Assembly: GCA_964404765.1 (NCBI GenBank)
Contig: CAYOLL010000081.1
Location: forward strand, 1-25,916
Length of the DNA stretch: 25,916 nt
Direction of reading: 5' to 3'
DNA from: CAYOLL01 sp964404765 [NCBI: uncultured Gemmatimonadota bacterium]
GTDB lineage: Bacteria; 4572-55
In this document: positions 1 through 8,700 of the stretch, one piece after another
Position numbering within the stretch: the first letter of the stretch is position 1
Layout of the letters: each line of letters starts with the position of its first letter
Notes under the pieces: generated by a model
Told to the model about the DNA's origin: nothing
Database searches by the model: none
What the model saw: only the letters and a program-made list of their open reading frames with translations
Translations under genes and position numbers: made by a program

Positions 1-1
1 A

Positions 2-343
2 GGTGGTACACTTTTATTTGCCGATTTTTGGTACAATTTAATGTGCCGATTTACAGGAAATACGTTTACGATCATCAATAACGACGGCGCGGAGGCAATT
101 ACCAACACCTTTGCCGGTTTAGCCCAAGGCGCAACAATTTCATCTGGCATTGTTCAGTTCACCATCAGCTATACCGGTGGTGATGGAAATGATGTAGTGC
201 TAACCGTAAACGCTATTTTGCCTGGAGCAAATTCGGTCCCCACGTTGTCCGAGTGGGCTCTGATTATTATGGCGCTGGTCTTCCTGTCGCTGGGCACGGT
301 CATGCTGCGGTACGTGCCGTCCGTCGCACGTCAAACCGACTGA
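2..343 (+). CDS. C-terminal part of a large surface protein with IPTL-CTERM sorting signal (5' truncated by window edge)
   Basis: The reading frame is open to the left edge, so only the C-terminal part (about 113 residues) is visible; the first internal ATG at 41 is unlikely to be the start. The visible part carries a segment of the type seen in long beta-helical or haemagglutinin-like surface proteins (FTIINNDG, TFAGLAQG, ISYTGGDGNDVVLTV). It ends in an IPTL-CTERM signal: VPTLSEWA, then a hydrophobic helix (ALIIMALVFLSLGTVML) and a short basic tail. In known families this tripartite tail directs a protein through the exosortase/archaeosortase-like system, so a processing enzyme should exist elsewhere in the genome. 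It is the only plus-strand gene seen and is followed by a strong terminator. Confidence 0.8.
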   Translation, partial: GGTLLFADFWYNLMCRFTGNTFTIINNDGAEAITNTFAGLAQGATISSGIVQFTISYTGGDGNDVVLTVNAILPGANSVPTLSEWALIIMALVFLSLGTVMLRYVPSVARQTD

Positions 344-371
344 GGTCATAGAGATATTATTGCAACGTTTG

Positions 372-408
372 ACCCCTGCAAACCCGATTGGATTTGCAGG
401 GGTTTTTT
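372..408 (+). terminator. Rho-independent terminator after the IPTL-CTERM gene
   Basis: An 11-bp perfect stem (372-382 ACCCCTGCAAA with 393-403 TTTGCAGGGGT) around a 10-nt loop is followed directly by a run of six T on the plus strand. It lies 29 nt past the stop codon of the surface-protein gene. There is no T run on the minus strand, so it is unlikely to serve the converging gene. Confidence 0.9.
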
Positions 409-443
409 ATTGGTATTGCTTTTCGTCAATACGGCGGTAAAGG

Positions 444-1361
444 TTACTTTGCCGCCGGCGTGCGGAGTTCCTGGATGAGCTTCTCCACATGCGCCTTTAA
501 TGACTTACTGGAAGCTTCGAAATTGATAGTCGCCGGCGGAACATCATCCCACTTTTCGGGCGAAATAGCCGCGGCCCGCATACTGTCCGGCAATGATACG
601 CCAATGGTGATGACTCGCTTTGCGGATGAAACACCTAAGGCTGTTATTTCCAAAGGCTGAAAGGCAGCCACATCAAAGCCATCTGCGCGCAGACCGTCCA
701 CGATTGCCGCCGGAACTGGTTTGGTGTCCACTTTAATGCCATAGGAAGCCGCCCTGAACGGAAGATTCTGCTGCTGCGCCATCTGATTGAAGTACGATGC
801 CGCCATTAGACTTTTGACATTCCCATGTTCGCAGACAAAAAGGATTTGTGTGGGCGGTTCGGGATTAAGATGGACAGAGTAGATCACGGAGTTGATTTTC
901 CAGCCCTGATCCGTACGCACAAGCTGCCAGGCTTCCTGACCCCAATTCGATTTGTAGTCGCCGACATGGAAACTATAGTCAAAATGGACGGAGGCCACCA
1001 GACCATCCGTATCAATACGGATGTTCCAGAACTTCTCCTCAATGGTTTTGGCGGAAGCGGCAATTCCGGCAATAAAAGGTCGCGGCCCCGGCGTTCCCAT
1101 AGAATCGGCTTTGGCCATATCCGGCTCCCGCCGACGTAATCGGGCCAGGCTTGCGTCGTCGTAGACCGCCAGCCAGGGAATAGATTCACCGTGGAAAAGC
1201 TGCAGGAAATGCTCCTTGTCCTTCGTGATGATAGCGGTACGAAAAGTCTCGATAACCGCTCTGACCTCGGCCTCGTCTTTTCCGCTAGAAATTGTAGTCG
1301 TCTGCGCGGCTGCCGTCATTGCCGTAAGCCAGATGATAGCAATAGAAGTCATGATTTTCAT
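444..1361 (-). CDS. Exported NTF2-like / low-molecular-weight phosphatase-like fusion protein
   Basis: Residues 1-20 form a signal peptide (MKIMTSIAIIWLTAMTAAAQ) with a probable cleavage site after the AAA. Residues about 30-165 look like a SnoaL/NTF2-like domain with the typical VRAVIETFRTAI start. From about residue 174 there is an LMW-phosphatase/ArsC-like fold with a P-loop reading ILFVCEHGNVKS (C177). In true LMW tyrosine phosphatases the loop is CX5R; here the arginine position is lysine, as in the FVCEHG-x-x-KS subfamily, so classic phosphatase activity is doubtful. The start at 1361 is chosen because it opens the signal peptide and has a GAGAG ribosome site; the frame extends 25 codons further upstream. 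The fusion and export are seen in the sequence; substrate is unknown. Confidence 0.7.
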   Translation of the reverse strand: MKIMTSIAIIWLTAMTAAAQTTTISSGKDEAEVRAVIETFRTAIITKDKEHFLQLFHGESIPWLAVYDDASLARLRRREPDMAKADSMGTPGPRPFIAGIAASAKTIEEKFWNIRIDTDGLVASVHFDYSFHVGDYKSNWGQEAWQLVRTDQGWKINSVIYSVHLNPEPPTQILFVCEHGNVKSLMAASYFNQMAQQQNLPFRAASYGIKVDTKPVPAAIVDGLRADGFDVAAFQPLEITALGVSSAKRVITIGVSLPDSMRAAAISPEKWDDVPPATINFEASSKSLKAHVEKLIQELRTPAAK

Positions 1362-1447
1362 TGAACTCTCTTTGTAATGCAGTTTTAAACAAAACACCCG
1401 TGAATTAAATGCAAAAATTTCGTTTTCAAGCAGCAATATGAATTCAT

Positions 1448-1598
1448 AAACGCAAGAGACGCAAACGGCGCAAACGACGCAACCGCTTGATTTGTTTTAA
1501 ATTAGCTGAATTTAAAAAGATTAGGTTGCCTCATAATCCATTTTTAAGATATAAATTCGCAACTTGCGTCTTTAGCGTCAATTGCGACGTTTGCGTTA
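1448..1598. repeat. CGCAAA-rich imperfect inverted repeat
   Basis: The spacer between two minus-strand genes begins and ends with runs built from ACGCAA/GACGCAA words (1448-1485), mirrored on the other strand near 1560-1598 (TTGCGTC, GACGTTTGCGTT). The centre is AT-rich. It resembles the short intergenic repeats made of CGCAAAG units found in many environmental bacteria. No coding potential is apparent. Confidence 0.5.
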
Positions 1599-1613
1599 AG
1601 ATTCGTGAATAAT

Positions 1614-2246
1614 TCAGGGGTTAGCCATTTGAATAAACGCCTGTCCCAAAAACACCTCATAATCCGCCAGTAGTTGTCGTCGTTGCTCGGCATCTTCTAT
1701 TGAAGCCGGGCCATGCGCGAAAAAAGCGCCAAGGTTCTTCCAGCGCATCAGGCCAAAAACGTCATCCGTCATCTTGGCCACGCGTTCCCGATAGCTTGCG
1801 GCTTCCGCTTCATCTTCCACCCCGCCGGTCGTCACCGACAGCAGTACCGCTTTGGACGGGAGCGTCTTTTCGCGTCCATAGGCAAAGCCGTAGGTGAGCA
1901 CGCGCTCAATCCACCCTTTTAAGACGGCCGGATAAGTTCCCCACCAAATTGGAAACTGAAGCAAGACGACTTCGGCCCACAGCAACTTTGCCTGCTCCAG
2001 TCGAATATCAGGCGAATAGCCGCCGTATTGGGTATTCGTTTTCTGCGCTTTCATGAGTTGCAGCGGTTCATTGGCCGGAAAGGCCGCAAAATCACCCTGC
2101 CCCGGCACCGGACAAAAAGGCTCTTGATACAGGTCCGTATGTTTAAGCGTCGCCCCTTTAGCAGTAAGCACAGAAATAGCTCGCTCTCGCAGGGCAAAAT
2201 TAAAGGATTGCGTCTCCGGGTGGGCTGTGACGAGTAGTATATTCAC
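1614..2246 (-). CDS. NAD(P)H-quinone oxidoreductase-like flavoprotein (flavodoxin-like fold)
   Basis: The 210-residue protein belongs to the NQO1/MdaB/KefF-type family of FMN or FAD reductases. Seen: the N-terminal ILLVTAHPETQSFNFAL nucleotide-binding start, the central LLQFPIWWGTYPAVLKGWIERVLTYGFAYG block that packs on the flavin, and VLLSVTTGG. The family reduces quinones or other electrophiles using NAD(P)H in the cytosol; the exact substrate cannot be read from sequence. The start codon is GTG at 2246; no good internal alternative precedes the ILLVTAHP motif. It stands alone, with the repeat spacer downstream and the DUF4386 gene upstream. Confidence 0.85.
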   Translation of the reverse strand: MNILLVTAHPETQSFNFALRERAISVLTAKGATLKHTDLYQEPFCPVPGQGDFAAFPANEPLQLMKAQKTNTQYGGYSPDIRLEQAKLLWAEVVLLQFPIWWGTYPAVLKGWIERVLTYGFAYGREKTLPSKAVLLSVTTGGVEDEAEAASYRERVAKMTDDVFGLMRWKNLGAFFAHGPASIEDAEQRRQLLADYEVFLGQAFIQMANP

Positions 2247-2333
2247 AAGGTAAATCCCTTTTCAGAAAATTTTTGGGAGCGCCACCGATATCAGCGAAAT
2301 CATCTGTGGCACAGTATCAAAACTGAAAATGAG

Positions 2334-3005
2334 CTAAAACAAAACCACACCCACGGCAATAAGCCAGACCGACCATAAAATGTAGCTAATCGCATTGATA
2401 GCGCCGGCAGCTTTGAAGCCGCTTTCCTCAAACAAGCCGATAAAAATCCCGATAGCCGGAATCAGACCAATCCAGCCAAGCCAGGGGCTGAAAAATGGTG
2501 ACTGCGTGATGGCCAGGGCAATGAAAGCTGTCCAGATACTGGTAAAAAGATAGCCCAAATGCTCGCCGATCGCCACGCCGGCATAGCGATGAAATGCTTG
2601 AAAAACAACGGCGACGCTGTCACGCGTGGCTTGGCTGCTGTTGGGTTCAAAGTACGCTTTAGCCAGATACGGGACTAAAAACGGCCATCGGATTAAACCC
2701 AGGAATTGCACCAAACCGGCTAAAACACCGATGGTTGTCGCCACCGGCATATAAGGCATGTCGTCTCTGGCCAGCGCTTGATGAACCAAAACCACAATCA
2801 CCGTAAAAGACACGCCTGCCAGCGCGAAGCCATACCAAATCGCAATAAGCCGCGTACCGCCCGCATTGAATCGACTTAAAATATAGTCGGTGGGCTTCCG
2901 GAGAATATCGGGGTATTCAAATGATTTTTGGAGCAGGAAGAAAATCACGTTGAAAGCAATCGGCAGCAATATTAATAGTAATCCGGTAACCTGAGTGAGG
3001 CCCAT
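2334..3005 (-). CDS. DUF4386 integral membrane protein
   Basis: A 223-residue hydrophobic protein with about six transmembrane helices (near residues 5-25, 50-75, 85-110, 140-165, 170-190 and 200-223). The pattern LARDDMPYMPVATTIGVLAGLVQFLGLIRW and the later HRYAGVAIGEHLGY block match the DUF4386 family. No function is established for it. An AGGAG site 9 nt upstream supports the ATG at 3005. It follows the YchF gene by 39 nt and may be co-transcribed with it, but the functions are not obviously linked. Confidence 0.7.
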   Translation of the reverse strand: MGLTQVTGLLLILLPIAFNVIFFLLQKSFEYPDILRKPTDYILSRFNAGGTRLIAIWYGFALAGVSFTVIVVLVHQALARDDMPYMPVATTIGVLAGLVQFLGLIRWPFLVPYLAKAYFEPNSSQATRDSVAVVFQAFHRYAGVAIGEHLGYLFTSIWTAFIALAITQSPFFSPWLGWIGLIPAIGIFIGLFEESGFKAAGAINAISYILWSVWLIAVGVVLF

Positions 3006-3044
3006 GCGGCGGCAACTCCTGATGTGAGAACGAGTTTGATTGTT

Positions 3045-4142
3045 TTAAACATTAAACCGGATGTTCATAATATCCCCGTCCAAAACCGGATATTCCTTGC
3101 CTTCCAGGCGTAGCGCGCCATGTTTGCGGGCTTCGGCAATCGTGCCGTGCTTAATATGGTCGGCATAGTGAATCACTTCGGCCCGGATAAAGCCGCGTTC
3201 GAGATCGGAATGGATCTCGCCGGCAGCTTTTTGGGCGTTGGTGCCGTTGCGGATAGTCCAGGCCCGCACTTCGTCAGGCCCGACGGTAAAGAAGCTTTGC
3301 AGGCCGAGCAATTCATAGGATAACCGTACAACTTTGTTTAAGCCCGGCTCGGAAATTCCCAAATCGACCATAAAAACTTTAGCATCGGCTTCCGCCATTT
3401 GGGCCAGTTCCATCTCGATCTTGCCGCAGATGGCCGTCACCAGCGTGTTTTTGCCGGCTTTGATGCTTTCCACCAACGCGCTTTCTTTACCAATCTGACT
3501 TTCGTCAATATTCAGCAAAATAAGCTGCGGTTTTTGGGTTAAAAACTGAAAGCCGCGCACCAGCTTTTCCTCATCTTCCGTAACATCCAAGGTGCGGATG
3601 GGCTGCTCATTTTCCAGCGCTTCCTTAAAACGCAGCAAAACATGCTGCTCTTTTTGCAACAGCTCTTTGGGAACGCCGGTCGTTTTTTTCAGATCCTTCT
3701 CCAACCGATCCAGCCGCTTCTCGATCAAGGCCAGGTCGGCAAAGATAAACTCCACATCCGCGGTCGCCACATCGCGTTTGGCATCAATACTTTCATCGGG
3801 ATGCGGCACATCTTTATTTTCAAAGGCGCGCACAACTTGCAACAGCGCCTGTGATGTGCGCAAGTGAGCAAAAAGCTGGCTTTGGGCCTGCGGCTCCATC
3901 GCCTTGCCCATGCCTTTGGCCAGGCCGGGCACGTCGGTGTAGGTGACTTCAGCCGGCGTCGTCTTTTTCGGCTGATACATTTCGGACAGCTTCCAAAGAC
4001 GGGTGTCCGGCACCTTGACCGTGCCAATATTGGGTGCAACCATACCGCTGGAATAAGCCGCCACTTCCGCGTTGCTACGGGTCAGCGCATTAAAAACGCT
4101 GGTTTTGCCGGAATTTGTCAGACCAAAAATACCGATTTGCAA
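3045..4142 (-). CDS. ychF: YchF-type Obg-family nucleotide-binding protein
   Basis: The 365-residue length, overall order and C-terminal TGS domain (about residues 280-365, SFFTVGPDEVRAWTI to YPVLDGDIMNIRFNV) match YchF, a ribosome-associated ATPase of the OBG class linked to translation and stress responses. Motifs seen: G1 GLTNSGKTS at 7-15, G3 DVPGLAKG at 70-77, and NIDE in place of NKxD, the YchF hallmark that favours ATP. The G1 loop is divergent: the family norm is GLPNVGKST. A coiled-coil segment lies near residues 135-190. The start is a TTG at 4142 preceded by AAAGGA at good spacing. Confidence 0.92.
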   Translation of the reverse strand: MQIGIFGLTNSGKTSVFNALTRSNAEVAAYSSGMVAPNIGTVKVPDTRLWKLSEMYQPKKTTPAEVTYTDVPGLAKGMGKAMEPQAQSQLFAHLRTSQALLQVVRAFENKDVPHPDESIDAKRDVATADVEFIFADLALIEKRLDRLEKDLKKTTGVPKELLQKEQHVLLRFKEALENEQPIRTLDVTEDEEKLVRGFQFLTQKPQLILLNIDESQIGKESALVESIKAGKNTLVTAICGKIEMELAQMAEADAKVFMVDLGISEPGLNKVVRLSYELLGLQSFFTVGPDEVRAWTIRNGTNAQKAAGEIHSDLERGFIRAEVIHYADHIKHGTIAEARKHGALRLEGKEYPVLDGDIMNIRFNV

Positions 4143-4194
4143 ATGGATGTCCTTTCATTTGAAGTAAAGTAATTCAATGTCATTACGTTATGAA

Positions 4195-4385
4195 AACCGC
4201 AAATTTTTAACCGCAAAGTTCACAAAGTTTATCGCAGAGTTTCGCGGAGTTTTTTTCTTTTTTCTTTGAGAATCTTAACCGCAAAGTTCACAAAGTTTAT
4301 CGCAAAGTTTCGCGGAGTTTTTTCTTTTTCTTTGCGTGACTCCGCGGGATACTTTGCGAATCTTTGCGGTTAAAAATTCGCGGTT
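4195..4385. repeat. Repeat-built intergenic element with inverted ends and internal 68-nt tandem duplication
   Basis: A 24-nt left arm (4195-4218) is the reverse complement of 4362-4385 with one mismatch; weaker complementarity continues inward. Inside, a unit starting TTAACCGCAAAGTTCACAAA occurs at 4207 and again at 4275 (period 68), each running through TTTCGCGGAG and a T/C-rich stretch. The words AACCGCAAAG, TTCGCGGAG and CTTTGCG recur throughout. It has no coding potential and looks like a small non-autonomous (MITE-like) or expanded intergenic repeat in the promoter region of ychF. Confidence 0.75.
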
Positions 4386-4400
4386 TCCCGCGTTATGTTT

Positions 4401-5531
4401 TTATGGCAGCGCTTCCGGCGTCACCGGTTTGGCCGCCGTTGCAAAAGGCCGCTCGGTTTCATACTGATAACTCATAATCTCAATCGTTACGCTGTCATAC
4501 TGCGAAACGACATAGTCGGTTTTGATGTAAAAATCACGCTTACCGCCCGGTTCCAGCGGCAGAATCGTCTTGGGCGTAGACACTTCATCCGCCCCCATGA
4601 AGCCGATATGATCATCCAGCAAATTTAAATTGACCAACGCCAGCGCCGGTATGCTGTCGCCCGGTTCGATCACCGTAAGCTTGCCCCAAATGCCGAGCAA
4701 AAAACCGCGCTTGGACGGGTTCGTCACCACCCCGTTGAAAACCTGGCTGCTCTTGTTATCCATCAGCAGACTCGGTACTTCGGTCAGCGGATTTTTCATG
4801 GGATATAGCTCGACCGTCGGCTTTATTTGGCTAAGCGCGTAATTGGCCAGATTGGTATATTCCGGATTATTCTTGAGCTCGGCCAGCAGCGTAAAATAAA
4901 GGTATGATTCATAATAGTTTTCCTGCCGAAGCTGATTATTGGCCGCCCCCACCAGCAGCCGTTCGTACAATTCGCGCTTGCGCTCATTGGGCGAAATTTT
5001 AACCGCCTGTATCAAATGATTTTTTGCGGTCAGCAATTGATTGATTCGGATGACATTCTGGCCTTGCATAAAGTGGGCGTCGGCAATGATATCCGCCAGC
5101 CGATGCGACGGCGTGTCAAACTCAACGCCTTGCGTGGCATAATCTATCACGGCCTGATAATAGCCGGCCTGCATCAGCGCCTCGCCTTTTTCGTAGTAGA
5201 CCGCAATTACTTTTTCTTTAAGCAGATCATTGCTGTTATCATATTTAAGCGCCATGCGATACATCATTAAAGCATCGCCGGCTTTACCTTTAGCCTCGGC
5301 TTTTGCGCCGATTTTATAATAGCTGACGCTGATTTTTTCCCGGGCGGCTTTGGCTAATTCGTGTTCGGGATGTTCCAGCAAAAAAACGCTGAAATGGGTA
5401 ATGGCTTCCGCATAGCGCTGCTCGTTAAAAGCTTCCTCGCCTAATTTATACGCTTTTGGCGCACCGCAACTCGCCGCAAAAATAACGATCACGGCGATAA
5501 TGGTATGTACCTTGAAATGTCGGCTTGCCAT
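4401..5531 (-). CDS. TPR-containing lipoprotein
   Basis: The start at 5531 gives a basic N-terminus, a hydrophobic helix (IIAVIVIFAAS) and a lipobox-like AASC, predicting a lipid-modified cysteine and membrane anchoring. Residues about 30-250 are helical repeats of TPR type (AYKLGEEAFNEQRYAEAITHFS; KAGDALMMYRMALKYD; YYQAVIDYATQGVEFD). The C-terminal 110 residues change to a beta-rich domain (GKLTVIEPGDSIPALALVNLNLLD, FYIKTDYVVSQYDSVTIEIMSYQY) I do not recognise. A frame extension to a TTG at 5549 is possible but the ATG has a GAGG site. Function unknown; probably a scaffold in an envelope complex. Confidence 0.7.
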   Translation of the reverse strand: MASRHFKVHTIIAVIVIFAASCGAPKAYKLGEEAFNEQRYAEAITHFSVFLLEHPEHELAKAAREKISVSYYKIGAKAEAKGKAGDALMMYRMALKYDNSNDLLKEKVIAVYYEKGEALMQAGYYQAVIDYATQGVEFDTPSHRLADIIADAHFMQGQNVIRINQLLTAKNHLIQAVKISPNERKRELYERLLVGAANNQLRQENYYESYLYFTLLAELKNNPEYTNLANYALSQIKPTVELYPMKNPLTEVPSLLMDNKSSQVFNGVVTNPSKRGFLLGIWGKLTVIEPGDSIPALALVNLNLLDDHIGFMGADEVSTPKTILPLEPGGKRDFYIKTDYVVSQYDSVTIEIMSYQYETERPFATAAKPVTPEALP

Positions 5532-5715
5532 AACCTTTTTCCTCGTCAAACGTTATAAACCGGGAACGCACGTTAAAATATGATGATTCAGCCCGGTTTG
5601 TCAAGGATTACCGGCGTTTAATTTAGATGGAATAAACCAGCGGATTGCCACAAATAAGCACACCTTGTGGCGAAACTTGTTTTTCTGATTGCGCGTCATA
5701 TCTTTCGCCGCCGGG

Positions 5716-8700
5716 CTATTCGTTCATCTTTTGCTTGATAGCTTTGATCATATCGGCAAATCCGTATTGGGCGTGCATTTCCGGCGTGAGGGTGTTCATA
5801 TCCTTCAGCGTGTTCGTCAATTCGCCAATCGTAGCCCGAATTTCCGTATATTCGTCAATAGACTCGCGGAAGCCTTGCAAATTAGCCGAATTGACCGTCT
5901 TCATCGCCTCATCCAACTCTTTGATTTGATCTTCCCAATGCTTGACATATTTGATGCGGGCAACCGGTTTGTAAATTTGCGCGTCCTCAAGCACAATCGG
6001 AAAGATACGATCATAAAATTTACCGTTTTTAGCAATCTGGACAAGTTCGTACATGCAGTTTTCCGACTCCAAATATTTTTTGCTGATGACCACAATAACG
6101 GCTTTGCCACGCCCAATTTTGTCCATAAAATCCTTAATCCGGCCTTTATAGCCCAAATCACGTTTATCGCGAATGATCGTGATGCCTTTTTCTTGCAAGG
6201 TTTTGTCTAATTCGTCAACCATCTTCGCGCTGTCGCCGCCCCAGGCGTAAGAAACAAAAATTTCCTTTTCGTTTGAGGCAGTTATTGGCGCAGGCGTATC
6301 CGACTTTTGGCTTTCCGATATTGCCGGCTTTGACGCCTCCGGCAACGTAACGCCCATTTTTGCGGCTTCTTCTTTCAATTCGGCAATCTGTTTTTCCAGC
6401 TTAAACTTGGTCGCGTGGTCATTTTCGATCAACCAAGCTCCCTGTAAGCGTTCCAACTTTTCCTTATACAGTTGTTGCAAATCCATCTCATCCTCCTCGC
6501 TTGAAAGTGCATGAACCATCTCCTCCATATTTCTAAAATCCGTCATACTTCGATCTGAGAAACCCACTTTCTCCAAGAAAGTGGATTTCTGATTTTCACG
6601 ATCCATCACGCCCTCGATCAGGCCGTCAATGCCCACATCCGCGCCGCTGAGACCGCACTCGCGCGTGGTTTTGCGCAGCTTGTCGCGGAAGTGCAGCAGA
6701 TTGGCATAGTCGAAAAAGAACGGCTCGGCCAATGATTGACACGACTCGCAATTGCACGGAATCAACAGCGTCGGCTTGAGATTGGGGAAGGAGCGATGAT
6801 GAATGGTGTCAATTTCGTGGCGGATAATACGCAGCAGTTCTTTTTGCCGCGACGACCTTGACCCTAAGGGTTTTGCTGTTGAACCCTTAGGGTTTTCTTC
6901 CCAAATAACAATATGCAGCCCTTTCCCGCCGGTTTTGGCATCAAAGGACTCGGTGATTTTGGCCAGCGCGTTGCCGTCTTGCAGGATCGCGCCGCTGCGC
7001 CAGCACAGGCTTTTGCCGTCGGATTTGGCCAGATATTCGTGCAGGCGGACGATCAGCCGGGACATGAGGCCGCGCGGCATAAAGGCGTATTGGTAGCGGA
7101 ATTGCAGCGATCCGGATGTCCCCGGCACTTGAACGCCCGATGAACTTGAAGATAAATTGCCGATTAAAAGTGCCGGGGACATTTCGGACGTGGGTAACAA
7201 CTGCGGGGCTAAAAAACGCTCGCCGCGATCATCCAGCGGGAAGCAGAGTTCGAACTGATTTTTAAGCATCAGGTTGAGCAGTTTGCCGCATTCAAAGCGG
7301 CTGTAGCCGCAAGCCTGCCATTGGCGGAAGAGCCAGTCCCGATCAAACTCGCCCTGCTGCGTTTCCAGCGTCTTGTCGGCCAGGATTTCATAAAGCGCTT
7401 TGACCACCCAATGGGGATTGAGAAAGACCGTATCTAACAAATTGGCGTCGTGTTGAAAGTGCAGCAAAATGCCCAAATCATGCAGGTATTGGCTCAGTTG
7501 CAGTTGATAGTCTTCTTTGGCGATGTGATGTTGGGCGCAGACGGCCTGAAACTCGGCCCAGGCGATGTGATTGACGCCCTGCTCGCGGCGTTGTTCTAAG
7601 GTCTGGCGCACTTCCGGCCAGCGTTTGGGGAGCGGATCGCCCACGTGTTTGAGCGTGGCGAGTTTCTTTTGGATGTCGGCCTGCAAACCGGCAAAGCGCG
7701 GGTCGTTTTGGCCATCTTTGCGGGCCAGGTCCACGGCGCAGCTTTCGATGGACAGATTGGGGAAGCGGCGGCGGTATTCGGCCAGGTCAAAGTTGGTGAT
7801 GGATTTGTAGTCATGCTCGTTCAGGACGACGAGGGTGGGGCTGCCGCCGCCGAGCAGGTCAATGGCCTGGAACCAGTAGTCAAAGTCCGTGCGCTGCTTG
7901 CGGTCGTCGGCCAGCAGCACATACAGACAGCGCGAAGTGAGGAAGAACTGATGCAGCAGATATTGGATTTCCTGCCCGCCAAAGTCCCACAAATTGGCTG
8001 CAAATTCCGTGCCGGCGTGGAGCGGCGAGGCAAAGCGCCAGCCCGGCCGGATGCAGATGCCCAGCGTGGATTTGTCGGCCTCGTTGGGGATGGCGTGGGT
8101 CTCGTCCAGCAGCTTTTGCATGAGCGATGTTTTGCCCGCGCCCGGCTCGCCCACAAACATGAGCCTGGCCTCGTAGAGCGGCAGCGTGCCATCGCGGATT
8201 TGGTCATAGTAGATGCGGATGGCGGCCTTGCCTTGTTTGATGACGTTAATGGGTGGTTCTTCGAAGGGATTTTCTTCGACGCCGATTTCATTCTCGTTTA
8301 TTGAGTAGTATTTTTCTTTTCTTTGCCAAGTGATTTCGGCATTAAAATCAAGCAAAAATTCTGGCAATTGCTTGATCTGATTCCAACCCAAATCCAGTTT
8401 AGTCAGGCCGATCAACCTTTGCAAAAATGAAATGTCGTTGATTTTATTGCCCCTTAAATCGAGCGTGGTCAGACCAATCAGTCCTTGCAAAAATGAAATG
8501 TCGTCGATTTTATTGCCCCTTAAATCAAGCGTGGTCAGGCCTCTCAGCCCTTGCAAAAACGAAATCTTGCTGATTTTATTGCCCCTTAAATAGAGCATGG
8601 TCAGGCTGGTCAGCCTTTGCAAAAATGAAATGTCGCTGATTTGATTGGAACTTAAATAGAGCGTGGTCAGGCCGGTCAGACCCGACAAAAAGGTATAATC

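Noticed and set aside
5642-5670. Stem GCCACAA/TTGTGGC as a terminator
   Set aside because: The stem is only 7 bp with a long loop, no T run follows on the minus strand, and no plus-strand gene precedes it.
7645-8304. 219-codon plus-strand frame opposite the Roc domain
   Set aside because: The minus strand carries clear Roc GTPase motifs in this stretch; the plus frame has no recognisable domain.
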